Shown here in pieces: positions 40,745 to 49,219 of a DNA stretch of 52,156 nucleotides. Numbering within the stretch: the first letter of the stretch is position 1; the number at the start of each line of letters is the position of its first letter. The notes beneath the pieces were generated by a model. That model saw only the letters and a program-made list of their open reading frames with translations, did not search any database and was not told the DNA's origin. This DNA is from Planctomycetota bacterium (GTDB lineage Bacteria; Planctomycetota; Phycisphaerae; Phycisphaerales; SM1A02): assembly GCA_024226535.1 (NCBI GenBank), contig JAAELP010000141.1, positions 1-52,156 on the forward strand, given 5' to 3'. The position numbers and the translations under genes are program-made.

Positions 40745-40772
40745 CCGTCCATCCAATCATCCGGATGGACGG
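40745..40772 (+). promoter_or_regulatory. Stable hairpin in the metK leader
   Basis: A perfect 10-bp stem (CCGTCCATCC with GGATGGACGG) encloses an 8-base loop, about 80 bases upstream of metK and just downstream of the presumed transcription start. It lacks a T-run. A regulatory role is possible, but no riboswitch family matches. Confidence 0.4.
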
Positions 40773-40853
40773 ATAAACCCATTCTGCGATGCGTGTCCCC
40801 CGTGATGCTCCCGGGGATCGCGCCCGCGTGTCGTTCGCAAAGGGCCGCGTTCC

Positions 40854-42062
40854 ATGTCTTCGCCCCGCCCCTACCTCTTCACCTCCGAATCGGTCTCGAT
40901 GGGTCACCCCGACAAGATGGCCGACCAGATCTCCGACTCGGTACTCGACGCAATGCTCGCCGTGGATCCCAGGAGCCGCGTCGCGTGCGAGACGCTGGTG
41001 AACACGGGCATGGCCGTCATCGCCGGCGAGGTGACCTGCGAGGAGTACGTGGACATCCCCGCCATCGTGCGCGACACGATCGTCGACATCGGTTACGACG
41101 ACGGCGACAAGGGCTTCGACGGCCGATCGTGCGCGGTGCTCGTATCGCTCGATCAGCAGAGCCCGGACATCGCGCAAGGCGTGGACGAGGGCCACGGGCT
41201 TCACAAGGAACAGGGCGCGGGCGACCAGGGCCTCATGTTCGGTTACGCGTGCACCGAGACCAAGAGCCTGATGCCACTCACCATCGACCTCGCGCACCGG
41301 CTCGTTGCGCGCCAGGCCAAGGTGCGGTGCAACGAACTCATCCCCCACCTCCGGCCGGACGCCAAGAGTCAGGTCACCGTCGAATACGAAGGACACACAC
41401 CGCGGCGCGTGAACACGGTCGTCCTCTCCACGCAGCACGGTCCGGAGTGGAACCAGAACCAGCACGCGCTGACCGACGCGGTCATCGACCACATCATCAA
41501 GCCCGAACTCGGCGACCTGTGGAGCGAGGACATCACCGTCCACGTGAACCCGACGGGCAGGTTCGAGATCGGCGGCCCGTACGGCGACTGCGGTCTGACG
41601 GGACGCAAGATCATCGTGGACACCTACGGCGGCCGCGGCCGCCACGGCGGCGGCGCGTTCTCCGGCAAGGACCCGACGAAGGTCGATCGATCCGCCGCCT
41701 ACATGGCTCGCTACATCGCGAAGAACGTCGTCGCGGCCGGCCTCGCGGAGGTGTGTGAGGTGCAGCTCAGCTACGCGATCGGTGTCGCGCAACCGACGTC
41801 GGTGCACGTCGACTGCCAGGGCACCGCCCAGATCGACGAAGACAAGCTCTCGGACCTCATCCGCGATCACTTCAGCCTCGACCCGGGCGGGATCATCGAC
41901 TCGCTGAACCTGCGCCGACCGATCTATCGCATCACCTCTCACCACGGTCACTTCGGGCGAACCCCCGGCGAGGGCGGCGAGGACACGTTCACGTGGGAGA
42001 AGACCGACAAGGCCGACGCCCTGCGCTCGGCAGCGGCGAGCATGGCGGGAGTGACGGCGTAG
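40854..42062 (+). CDS. metK: S-adenosylmethionine synthetase
   Basis: The 402-residue product makes S-adenosylmethionine from methionine and ATP. All three domains are present: [27 protein letters not shown] at the N-terminus, [12 protein letters not shown] in the ATP-binding loop, and [29 protein letters not shown] near residue 265. Length is standard for bacterial MetK. AAGGG lies about 11 bases before the ATG. A hexamer repeat tract begins 4 bases after the stop. Confidence 0.97.
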   Translation: MSSPRPYLFTSESVSMGHPDKMADQISDSVLDAMLAVDPRSRVACETLVNTGMAVIAGEVTCEEYVDIPAIVRDTIVDIGYDDGDKGFDGRSCAVLVSLDQQSPDIAQGVDEGHGLHKEQGAGDQGLMFGYACTETKSLMPLTIDLAHRLVARQAKVRCNELIPHLRPDAKSQVTVEYEGHTPRRVNTVVLSTQHGPEWNQNQHALTDAVIDHIIKPELGDLWSEDITVHVNPTGRFEIGGPYGDCGLTGRKIIVDTYGGRGRHGGGAFSGKDPTKVDRSAAYMARYIAKNVVAAGLAEVCEVQLSYAIGVAQPTSVHVDCQGTAQIDEDKLSDLIRDHFSLDPGGIIDSLNLRRPIYRITSHHGHFGRTPGEGGEDTFTWEKTDKADALRSAAASMAGVTA

Positions 42063-42065
42063 GGG

Positions 42066-42110
42066 CGGACGCGGTCACGGACGCGGACGCGGACGCGGAC
42101 GCGGACACGC
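42066..42110 (+). repeat. GGACGC hexamer repeat tract after metK
   Basis: About seven hexamers (GGACGC with GGTCAC and GGACAC variants) lie immediately after the metK stop. This is the cleanest copy of the dispersed family. Confidence 0.88.
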
Positions 42111-42208
42111 ATGTTCTCTGGCATCTGCCCCCCCTCGTGACATAATCAAGTCGCCCCGATCGCGACGGATGCGCCGTCGCGGCAGGATGGGCAAGGCTGG
42201 GGAGCCGG

Positions 42209-43654
42209 ATGCGAAGATGGGGAAGGCCCATTGCGGGTGTGATCGTGTGCGCGCTGCTGGTCGGCGCGACCGCGTCGCCGCGCGAGCGGACGCCCGAGTC
42301 GCTGCGCGGCGAGATCTTCGCGAGCTTCCGGACCGGTGATTTCGAGCAGGCCGCGCAGCTCATCGACCGTTACCTGGAGCTTCGGCCCGACGACGGGGCG
42401 ATGATCTACAACGCCGCGTGCGCCCGCTGCCGGATGGGCGACCTGCCCGGCGCCGAGGCGCTGCTGATGAAGTCCCTGAAGGCGGGCTTCCTGAACTTCG
42501 CGCGGATGCGGCGCGACCCCGACATCGCGGCCCTGCGCGGGCGTCCGGTGTTCCGCGCGATCCTCGCCGCCCGCGACGCCGCCGACGGCCTGCTCGCCCA
42601 GCGACGCATGGACGACTGGAAACGCCGCTTCGGCGCCGATCGCTACCGCTCCGACACGGACGCCGAACTGCATCTCAGCTTCGTCACCGCGCTCGACGAG
42701 GAGGGCCACGCCCGCCTGCGCCGGCGCGTCACGCGGCAGGCCGAGCACCTCGCCGCCACGCTCTTCGAGCAACCGCCGGGTCACAACGTGCTCGTGGCCG
42801 TTCCCCATCCCGAGGACGCGGCCACGCTCTTCCACGATCCGCACGTGCACGGCTGCTATCGGCACGGCCTGCGACAGCTCGTCACGACCGACACGGACGT
42901 CGCCCTCCGCCACGAGTTGGTCCACGCCTTCCACCATCACCACATGGACCGGTGCGGGCAGGAGCACCCGATCTGGATCCAGGAGGGGCTCGGCTGTCTC
43001 TACGAGTCGTGCCGGCTCGATGACGATGGCGCACTCCTCCCGGTGGTTGATGATCGGCACGCGCTCGTGAGCCGAATGGCCGAGCGCGGCGAGCTGCCGT
43101 CGTGGACGACGCTCATGTCCATGCCGCGGAACCAGTTCATGGCCGAGCCGGCCACGCACTACGCGCTCGCTCGATCGGTGCTTGCCTTCATCGCGTCCGA
43201 GGGGGCGCTCGCATCGTGGTACCGGGGATACGTCGATGGCTTCGCCGACGACACCACGGGCATTCGGGCCCTGGAGCGTGCGCTCGGCGCACCGGTCGAG
43301 CAGCTCGAGGGCCTTTGGCGCGCCTGGCTGTCCGCGGCGGAGCGCGCGGCGGACGAAGGCGGCCGGCCGGACGCATTCGACGTTCCCGATCCCGACGCCG
43401 GACGCCGCGCGCTCACCCACGAGGCCTTCGCCCGGGCCCGCGCGCACTACGCCGCCGGCCGATTTCACCAGACGATCACCGCCCTCGACGAGGTCTTCGA
43501 CCTCGACGAGGCACACGCCGACGCCCATTACACGCTCGGCCTCATCTACGTCCGGCTCGACGACCACGAGGCCGCGGTCCGCCAGCACGCGATCCTCTCC
43601 ACGCTCGATCCGAGCCTCACCAGCCTCCTCGGCAACCTCACCACCCCCGAGTAA
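42209..43654 (+). CDS. Secreted TPR protein with HExxH metallopeptidase-like domain
   Basis: The 481-residue product begins with a signal peptide (MRRWGRPIAGVIVCALLVGATAS). TPR-like helices flank a central domain (residues about 30-100 and 405-475: GDFEQAAQLIDRYLELRPDDGAMIYNAACAR; FHQTITALDEVFDLDEAHADAHYTLGLIYVRLDDHEAAV). The centre holds ALRHELVHAFHHHHMD, an HExxH zinc-protease motif, followed by PIWIQEGLGCLYE, where the Glu would be the third ligand as in gluzincins. The substrate is unknown. GGGGAG precedes the ATG. It lies 150 bases downstream of metK. Confidence 0.78.
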   Translation: MRRWGRPIAGVIVCALLVGATASPRERTPESLRGEIFASFRTGDFEQAAQLIDRYLELRPDDGAMIYNAACARCRMGDLPGAEALLMKSLKAGFLNFARMRRDPDIAALRGRPVFRAILAARDAADGLLAQRRMDDWKRRFGADRYRSDTDAELHLSFVTALDEEGHARLRRRVTRQAEHLAATLFEQPPGHNVLVAVPHPEDAATLFHDPHVHGCYRHGLRQLVTTDTDVALRHELVHAFHHHHMDRCGQEHPIWIQEGLGCLYESCRLDDDGALLPVVDDRHALVSRMAERGELPSWTTLMSMPRNQFMAEPATHYALARSVLAFIASEGALASWYRGYVDGFADDTTGIRALERALGAPVEQLEGLWRAWLSAAERAADEGGRPDAFDVPDPDAGRRALTHEAFARARAHYAAGRFHQTITALDEVFDLDEAHADAHYTLGLIYVRLDDHEAAVRQHAILSTLDPSLTSLLGNLTTPE

Positions 43655-43655
43655 T

Positions 43656-43696
43656 GGGTCGGGTCTGGCCGAGGTTGGGTCGACGAGACCCGACCC
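43656..43696 (+). terminator. Terminator-like hairpin after the TPR peptidase gene
   Basis: An 11-bp perfect inverted repeat (GGGTCGGGTCT with AGACCCGACCC) encloses a 19-base loop right after the stop codon at 43652-43654. No T-run follows, so termination efficiency is uncertain. Confidence 0.4.
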
Positions 43697-43730
43697 CGAT
43701 TCCGGGCAATCGGTATGGTGTCGGGTCCTC

Positions 43731-45038
43731 ATGGTCACGGCGCGAGAGATCGTCACGCAGCGGCTCGCTCGGCGGGTCCGGCAGTTTCCGGTGCTGGAGA
43801 TCACGGCACTGGATACGTCCGCGCTGGAACGGCGCGACGCGGCGCTGGCGGCGGCGATCGATCACGCCGTTGCCCGCCGGTGGCTGACGCTGCGCGCGAT
43901 CCTCTCCGGCGGGTTGCGGCGTCCCTGGGACACGCTCGAGCCGCGGCTCCGCGCGGTGCTGCTGGCCGGCGCCGCCCAGTGCTTCTTCCTCGAGCGAGTC
44001 CCCGATCACGCCATCATCAACGAGGCCGTTGAGCACGTGAAGGTGTTCGTGCGTCCGGGCGCCGCCTCGCTGGTCAACGCGGTGCTGCGACGCACCGCGG
44101 ACCTCCGCGAGGAGTTGCTCGACGCCGACGATCCCACGCGTCGGGACACCGTACCGCTGGCCGACGGTCGCGCGTGGCGCCTGCGCGAGCCGGTGTTCGC
44201 CGCGGACGAGGCGACGCGGCTCGCGGAGCGCACGAGTCATCCCGAAGCCGTGCTCGCGCGCTGGCGACGAACGCTCGGCACCGGTCCCGCCGAAGCGCTC
44301 GTTCATCACGACCTCATTCACGCGCCGATCATCCTCGCCGGCTTCGACACGCCGCCACCGGACTCCGCCCCCCATCGTGAACCCGGTTTCCTCGTGTACC
44401 GAGGGGCGCCCGACGCTCTGCACGAGATCCTCCGCGCCACGCCGGGAGCGCGGGTGCAGGACCCGGCCTCCGCACAACCCGTGGCGGCCACGGCTCAGCT
44501 CTGCCCCGGGTTGGTGATCGACGCCTGCGCCGGCCGCGGCACGAAGACGGGGCAACTCGCCGCCCTGCACGCCGATGCCCACATCGTCGCCACCGACGTC
44601 GATGCGGTGCGCCGCTCGAGCCTGCACGAGTCCTTCGACGGGCACGAGCGGGTCGAGGTCGTCGAGCCCGAACGCCTCGGCCCCTTCCGGCAACGCGCCG
44701 ACCTGCTGGTGCTCGACGTCCCCTGCTCGAACACCGGCGTCCTTGGGCGGCGGGTCGAGGCGAAGTACCGCTTCGACGCGGATCACCTCGACCAGCTCGT
44801 CCGGCTTCAGCAGCGCATCGTTGTCGACACGTACGACCTGCTCGCCCCGGACGGGCACCTGCTCTACGCCACGTGCAGCATCGACGCCTCGGAAAACGAG
44901 GATCAGGTCCGCTGGATCGAGGAGACGTTCGGGATGCGGCTCGTGGACGGCGCTCAGCAGCTACCGACCGGACGCCCCGGCGACGACGATCGCGAGTACA
45001 CCGACGGAGGCTACTGGGCGCTGCTCCGTCGATCATGA
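43731..45038 (+). CDS. rsmB: RsmB/NOL1/NOP2/Sun-family RNA m5C methyltransferase
   Basis: The 435-residue product has an N-terminal NusB-like RNA-binding domain (residues about 20-140: ALLAGAAQCFFLERVPDHAIINEAVEHVKVFVRPGAASLVNAVLRR) and a Rossmann methyltransferase domain. SAM binding is at LVIDACAGRGTKTGQLAAL, catalytic motif IV at VLDVPCSNTGVLGRRVEAKYRF, and motif VI with the nucleophilic Cys at LLYATCSIDASENEDQV. This fits RsmB, which methylates C967 of 16S rRNA in E. coli. A TATGGT hexamer at 43714-43719 lies 11 bases before the ATG, so the leader would be very short. It is followed 51 bases later by ptsN. Confidence 0.92.
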   Translation: MVTAREIVTQRLARRVRQFPVLEITALDTSALERRDAALAAAIDHAVARRWLTLRAILSGGLRRPWDTLEPRLRAVLLAGAAQCFFLERVPDHAIINEAVEHVKVFVRPGAASLVNAVLRRTADLREELLDADDPTRRDTVPLADGRAWRLREPVFAADEATRLAERTSHPEAVLARWRRTLGTGPAEALVHHDLIHAPIILAGFDTPPPDSAPHREPGFLVYRGAPDALHEILRATPGARVQDPASAQPVAATAQLCPGLVIDACAGRGTKTGQLAALHADAHIVATDVDAVRRSSLHESFDGHERVEVVEPERLGPFRQRADLLVLDVPCSNTGVLGRRVEAKYRFDADHLDQLVRLQQRIVVDTYDLLAPDGHLLYATCSIDASENEDQVRWIEETFGMRLVDGAQQLPTGRPGDDDREYTDGGYWALLRRS

Positions 45039-45089
45039 GCGATCGTCGGCGGCCGGGTCTGCTACGATGCGCCGCTTGCCACCCGGACG

Positions 45090-45545
45090 ATGAAGATTCG
45101 CGACATTCTCAAGCCGAGTTCCGTCAAGGTACCGCTGAATGCCATGAGCAAGCGGGCCGCGATCGACGAACTCGTCGATCTGCTCGACGAGTCCGGCGCA
45201 ATCGATGACGCCGCGCAGCTCAAGGAGGTCGTTTGGGAACGGGAGCAGCAGCGGTCCACCGGCATCGGGGAGGGGCTCGCCATCCCGCACGGAAAATCCG
45301 ACTGCTCGCCGGACCTGGTCATGGCGATCGGACGACCCGCTCATCCCATCGACTTCAGCTCGGTGGACAAGAAGCCCGCGCGGCTCGTGGTGCTGCTCGC
45401 CTCACCGCCGTCGCGCACCGCCGACCACATCCAGGCCCTCGGCAAGATCAGCCGCCTGATGGTCCGGCCGGAGTTCCGAGAGCAGGCGTACGCGGCTGAG
45501 ACGAGCGAGGCGCTGTACCAACTGTTCGCGGGATCCGATCAGTAA
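45090..45545 (+). CDS. ptsN: PTS nitrogen-type EIIA protein
   Basis: The 151-residue product is a full-length EIIA-fructose/nitrogen domain (MKIRDILKPSSVKVPLN, AIDELVDLLDESGAIDDAAQLKEVVWEREQQRSTGIGEGLAIPHGKSD, phospho-acceptor His67, DFSSVDKKPARLVVLLASPPSRTADHIQALGKISRLM). It would relay or sense phosphate from EI-Ntr/NPr, with a regulatory rather than transport role. No EI, HPr or sugar EIIBC gene is near. There is no good Shine-Dalgarno site; a TACGAT hexamer at 45063-45068 may be the -10. Confidence 0.92.
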   Translation: MKIRDILKPSSVKVPLNAMSKRAAIDELVDLLDESGAIDDAAQLKEVVWEREQQRSTGIGEGLAIPHGKSDCSPDLVMAIGRPAHPIDFSSVDKKPARLVVLLASPPSRTADHIQALGKISRLMVRPEFREQAYAAETSEALYQLFAGSDQ

Positions 45546-45555
45546 TCCGCAACGC

Positions 45556-47583
45556 TCAGTGCTGATGGGTCGCCGGCGGGTGCGCACGAATGTCCTCGGC
45601 GCGGGAGCGGAACGTGGCGGCGTCCTCGGGACGCCCGAGTTCATCGAGCAGCTCGGCCATCGCATCGGCGATCGAGGCGCTCTCCGGAGCCAGATCGACG
45701 GCGACCTTCATCATCTCCAGCGCCTGGTCCAGGTCGCCACGGCGGCGGTGCGCCTCGGCGAGCATCGCGTACGCGCTCGGATTGTCGGACTCGATCCCGA
45801 GCGTCTCTTCGAAGATCTCGATCGCCTCGTCCAGTTCACCCTGGATCATGAGCAGCAACGAGAGCCGGCGCAGCAGGTAGAGGTAGCCGGGTTCGTCGCG
45901 GTCCTGTTGCTCGATCCCGGCGCGGCACATGCGAATGGCCTCGTCGATCTCACCGTCCGCCTCGAGCCACGAGAGATAGCCGTCGAGCGTGAGGTAGAAC
46001 GACGGCTCGGCGTCGAAGATCTCCTGGTAGTACTCGCGCGCCGCGTCGTCCCGCATCTGCAAGCGCATGAACAGCGCGATGTCCCGGCACATGGTGTCCT
46101 GGCGTCCGTACCGCGCGTTGCGGCGGCGCAGGAGACGCTCCGCCTCGTCGAAGTCGTGTCTGCACGCGTGCAGCCAGGCCTGGCGAACGTCCGCGTCCGC
46201 CCGCGGAAGCAGGCCGATCCCGCCGTCCATGAACCAGCCCGCGAGACGGTAGTGACGCAGCGCCCGATCGGCGTCGGCCGCCATCTCGTCGCTCATGCGC
46301 GTGGGCGACGCGGCGAAGACCGCGGCGCGCGCGATCGTCACCCGCCCGTCGGCGCGATCCGCCACGTACTCCAGCGCATTCACGGCACCGCTGTGCGCGG
46401 TGAGCAGCACGACGAACGACGCCAGGGCCGTGTAGACCACGCCGCTGCGCGTGATCGAGCCGTGGTACTTCAGCCGGAACCGGTGCAGGTTGACGTTCGG
46501 GCGCCGCACGACCTGCCAGAGCTTGAAGGCCACGAACGTGACGCAGATCGCCACGCCGGCGGCCATGAGCATCGGAACCGCGTTGTACACGCCGCGCACG
46601 GCAACGAACGATCCGAAGAACACGAGGGCAAGAACGATCTCCTCGATCACGGTCAGGTCCGGGCGCCGGCTCGGTTCCTGGTGGCGGGCCTTGCCCCTGG
46701 CGACCGCGGGTCGCCCGAGCCCGAAGGACAGCGCGTCGTTCGGGCAGACGCTCACGCAATCGAGGCACTTCATACACCCGGGATCGACGACCATGCCGTA
46801 CTCGCGCACTTCCTCGTGCACGCGCACGTTCGACGTGCAGACGGCGGTGCAGTGCCCGCACTGCTCGCAGGCGTCGTTGACGCGGATCCGCCCCGGCGCG
46901 TACTGCTCGAACGGTGCGAAGAAGCCACCGTACGGGCATGCGTACGTGCACAGTCCCTTGTTGCCGAGGAAGTACACGGTGGCGAGGCCGCAGACCAGGA
47001 TGAAGGGCACGGCCACGAACACGCCGGGGAAGGTGTGCCAGAAGTCCGTCGTGATCACGGCGGTGGAGAACTGCCACTGACCCGGCGCCGGGAGCGCCGG
47101 GATCGCGTCCACCCAGGCGTGGAGCCGCGCCGACAGCGGAACGAGTCCCCACCGGTAGACCGCCGGCCACGCGAACATGTACAGCGCCAGCACGAACGGC
47201 ACGTACACGAGCAGGCGCGACCGGAAGGGCTTGGGGTGGATGCCCACCCGGCGCATCATCCACCCGCACAGATCCTGGAGCATGACCATGTGGCAGCCCC
47301 AGCCGCAGAACCAGCGTCCGAGGATGAGCGTGGACAGCAACGCAACGGCGAAGAAGATCGCGCCCGCGTTGAGCACGCCCCGGCTCACGAACTCCATCGA
47401 CTCCGACGGCTCGACCGGCGATACGGTTCTTCCCGTGATCATCCACTGCACGAAGTGGATGATCATCAGGAGTTGGACCACCCCCAGCACGATCGCGCGG
47501 CGCCGCGCGTTCCGCGACTTTCGGATCGCGCGCTTCTCGCCGAGAACCGGCAGCGTGACGGATGTGTCGGCGGTCGCGGACAT
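45556..47583 (-). CDS. Membrane polyferredoxin (NapH/CcoG-like) fused to TPR domain
   Basis: The 675-residue product starts with membrane helices bearing FCGWGCHMVMLQDLCGW (Cys93, Cys97) and LCTYACPYGG (Cys212, Cys216), motifs of NapH/NosR/CcoG-type quinol-oxidising polyferredoxins. Two 4Fe-4S ferredoxin motifs follow (CEQCGHCTAVC, 239-249; CMKCLDCVSVCP, 270-280). After two or three more helices to about residue 400, the C-terminal 240 residues form TPR repeats (RLSLLLMIQGELDEAIEIFEETLGIESDNPSAYAMLAEAHRRRGDLDQALEMMKVAVDLAPES). The redox partner is unknown. ATG 47583 is used; 47613 (MEPPALPS) is possible. It is convergent with ptsN. Confidence 0.87.
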   Translation of the reverse strand: MSATADTSVTLPVLGEKRAIRKSRNARRRAIVLGVVQLLMIIHFVQWMITGRTVSPVEPSESMEFVSRGVLNAGAIFFAVALLSTLILGRWFCGWGCHMVMLQDLCGWMMRRVGIHPKPFRSRLLVYVPFVLALYMFAWPAVYRWGLVPLSARLHAWVDAIPALPAPGQWQFSTAVITTDFWHTFPGVFVAVPFILVCGLATVYFLGNKGLCTYACPYGGFFAPFEQYAPGRIRVNDACEQCGHCTAVCTSNVRVHEEVREYGMVVDPGCMKCLDCVSVCPNDALSFGLGRPAVARGKARHQEPSRRPDLTVIEEIVLALVFFGSFVAVRGVYNAVPMLMAAGVAICVTFVAFKLWQVVRRPNVNLHRFRLKYHGSITRSGVVYTALASFVVLLTAHSGAVNALEYVADRADGRVTIARAAVFAASPTRMSDEMAADADRALRHYRLAGWFMDGGIGLLPRADADVRQAWLHACRHDFDEAERLLRRRNARYGRQDTMCRDIALFMRLQMRDDAAREYYQEIFDAEPSFYLTLDGYLSWLEADGEIDEAIRMCRAGIEQQDRDEPGYLYLLRRLSLLLMIQGELDEAIEIFEETLGIESDNPSAYAMLAEAHRRRGDLDQALEMMKVAVDLAPESASIADAMAELLDELGRPEDAATFRSRAEDIRAHPPATHQH

Positions 47584-47624
47584 GATCGTGCTCGGGAGGG
47601 CGGGCGGCTCCATGGTAGCGAGCG

Positions 47625-47664
47625 CTAAACCGAAGCGGCCCCGACTTCGAGAAGCCGGGGCCGC
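47625..47664 (-). terminator. Rho-independent terminator after the sigma factor gene
   Basis: A 14-bp stem containing one G-U pair (GCGGCCCCGGCTTC with GAAGTCGGGGCCGC on the minus strand, 47635-47648 with 47651-47664) is followed by TTCGGTTT. Confidence 0.85.
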
Positions 47665-47698
47665 GGTGTGTTTCTTCAGGTCCTGAACCGGACCGGGC

Positions 47699-48766
47699 TC
47701 AGTTCGGGGACAGGTGCAACGGATCGTCCTCGCCCCGCTCGGAGGGCGGCGCGGCGGTCTCCTCGAGGAAGAGCCGCACCTTCTCCAGGGCCTTGTTCTG
47801 GATCTGGCGCACGCGCTCCTTGGTGACGCCGATGATCTGGCCCACCTGCTCGAGGGTGAGCGGCTGCGTGCCGGGCTTGGCGCCCAGGCCGAAGCGGTGG
47901 TGGATCACCGTCTGCTCCACCTTCGTGAGATCGGCCTCGTTGTTGAGGACGATGTGCTTGACCTCCTCGGCGCACTCCTCTTCGTGCGTACGCCGCGTGG
48001 TCTCGAGGTGGTTGGACTTCTCCAACGCCGGATCGAAGTCGGTCGGGAACCGCTGACGGTACTTGCTCAGCTTCATGCCCTGACGCGAGAAGGCCTTGAG
48101 GATCGCGCGGCAGGCGTAGGTGCTGAACTTGAAGCCGCGGCCGCAGTCGAACTTGTCCACGGAGCGCAGAAGGGCCATGTTGCCCTCGCTGACGAGATCC
48201 GCGAAGTCGACCTCGCTCATCCGCGTGCGCTTGGCCATGGCCAGCACGAGGGCGAGGTTGGTCTCCGCAATCTGCTCGCGGTACTGGACCGCCGTCCGGT
48301 ACCAGCGGAGCAGCTCCTGAGCCTGCTCGTCCGTCGGGCCGCTGGAACCGATCTCCTTCTGAAGCTCGGACACGCGGTGCCGTGCGTAGTTGTACTGGAG
48401 GAACAGGACGCGCTCTTCCTCGGCGGTGAGGAGGACCGTCCCGGTCTGCTTGGTCGTCTGGTGCCGCGATCCCGGCGTCAGATCATCCATGAGCGGGCGG
48501 TACCACGCCACGTCCGGCTTCTGAATGTCCGGAGCGTCGTCGTAAATGCGGAAATCCGCGTCCGGCTCGTAGAAGTCCGGCGAGTCGATGTAGTCCATCG
48601 GGTGCGTGAGCAGGTACTGGAGCAGCCGCTCATCGGAAGCGGAGAGCCCTGGCCGCGGCCCGCGATCATGGCTCGCCCCGGTTCCCGACGCACCACGAGC
48701 AAGACCGCCCCGTCGCTGACGGAGGCGATCAAGCGGTGAGTTGGTGCCGATCATGCTCTCGAGCAT
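47699..48766 (-). CDS. Sigma-70 family RNA polymerase sigma factor
   Basis: The 355-residue product has region 2 at about residues 165-235 (ETNLALVLAMAKRTRMSEVDFADLVSEGNMALLRSVDKFDCGRGFKFSTYACRAILKAFSRQ) and region 4 at 280-335 (DLTKVEQTVIHHRFGLGAKPGTQPLTLEQVGQIIGVTKERVRQIQNKALEKVRLFLEE). Region 3 is reduced and the N-terminal 110 residues do not resemble region 1.1 of the housekeeping factor. It is therefore probably an alternative group 2/3 sigma factor rather than SigA. ATG 48766 follows AGGGAA; a second ATG at 48754 is possible. The upstream region has an unusually AT-rich patch at 48901-48955. Confidence 0.9.
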   Translation of the reverse strand: MLESMIGTNSPLDRLRQRRGGLARGASGTGASHDRGPRPGLSASDERLLQYLLTHPMDYIDSPDFYEPDADFRIYDDAPDIQKPDVAWYRPLMDDLTPGSRHQTTKQTGTVLLTAEEERVLFLQYNYARHRVSELQKEIGSSGPTDEQAQELLRWYRTAVQYREQIAETNLALVLAMAKRTRMSEVDFADLVSEGNMALLRSVDKFDCGRGFKFSTYACRAILKAFSRQGMKLSKYRQRFPTDFDPALEKSNHLETTRRTHEEECAEEVKHIVLNNEADLTKVEQTVIHHRFGLGAKPGTQPLTLEQVGQIIGVTKERVRQIQNKALEKVRLFLEETAAPPSERGEDDPLHLSPN

Positions 48767-49219
48767 CGCTACTTCCCTGACCCCGTCGGGTCCCCTGGAG
48801 AGGGTGCCGTGCCCCGCGCTCAGGCGGGACTGGACACCGAGGCTACCGCGGGTCGAAGGTCGTTCGGACGCCCGAAACGGGCCTCCGGCTCGCACCAACA
48901 TATACCGCGGTTCCTATAATCCAGTTCAATCTTTAGACTCATTCTAAAAGAGAATCCGCTCTGTGTCCATATCCCAGCCGCCCAACCCCGCCCCCCAGAG
49001 GGGCTCCAGAGCGTCTTCGTAGGCCAATACCGGACCGGATTCACCACTTTCCGGATTGCGACCTGGATCCGTGGATACAGGAACCGCAGCCGGAAGGGCC
49101 GTCGGCCCACTCCCTAGATCGCTTTTCGGACGCGGATATTTCGTTGCTCCTGCCGGATTCATCGGCAGGGCCACGGACACGGCTCCAAATCCGCTCTCAG
49201 GGCCCCGGGAACGCGATCC
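48767..49219. other. 453-base intergenic region between the sigma gene and ndk
   Basis: The part next to the sigma gene is GC-rich leader. At 48901-48955 an AT-rich island holds TATAAT on the plus strand (48915-48920) and a palindrome (48932-48948). A perfect 7-bp hairpin (CCTGCCG/CGGCAGG, 49149-49169) lies 50 bases downstream of the ndk stop but has no T-run. No coding ORF or RNA gene is evident. Confidence 0.6.
48932..48948. promoter_or_regulatory. Operator-like palindrome upstream of the sigma factor gene
   Basis: TTTAGA-CTCAT-TCTAAA is a perfect 6-5-6 inverted repeat in an AT-rich island 165 bases before the sigma ATG, in a genome where such AT content is rare. Size and symmetry suit a dimeric repressor; the regulator is unknown. 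Confidence 0.45.

Larger units (their letters stand above)
40387..40853. other. 467-base intergenic region between the protease gene and metK
   Basis: The region separates two divergent genes. It holds an AT-richer patch with TATAAAA (about 40665), a small AAGGAC/GTCCTT hairpin (40670-40687), TACAAT (40723-40728) and a 10-bp hairpin (40745-40772). No tRNA, small ORF with coding character or recognisable SAM riboswitch is visible. Confidence 0.6.

Noticed and set aside
40600..40853. SAM riboswitch upstream of metK
   Set aside because: None of the SAM-I core or pseudoknot features of known classes is visible.
49149..49169. Terminator for ndk
   Set aside because: The 7-bp stem has no T-run after it on the ndk strand; noted only within the intergenic description.
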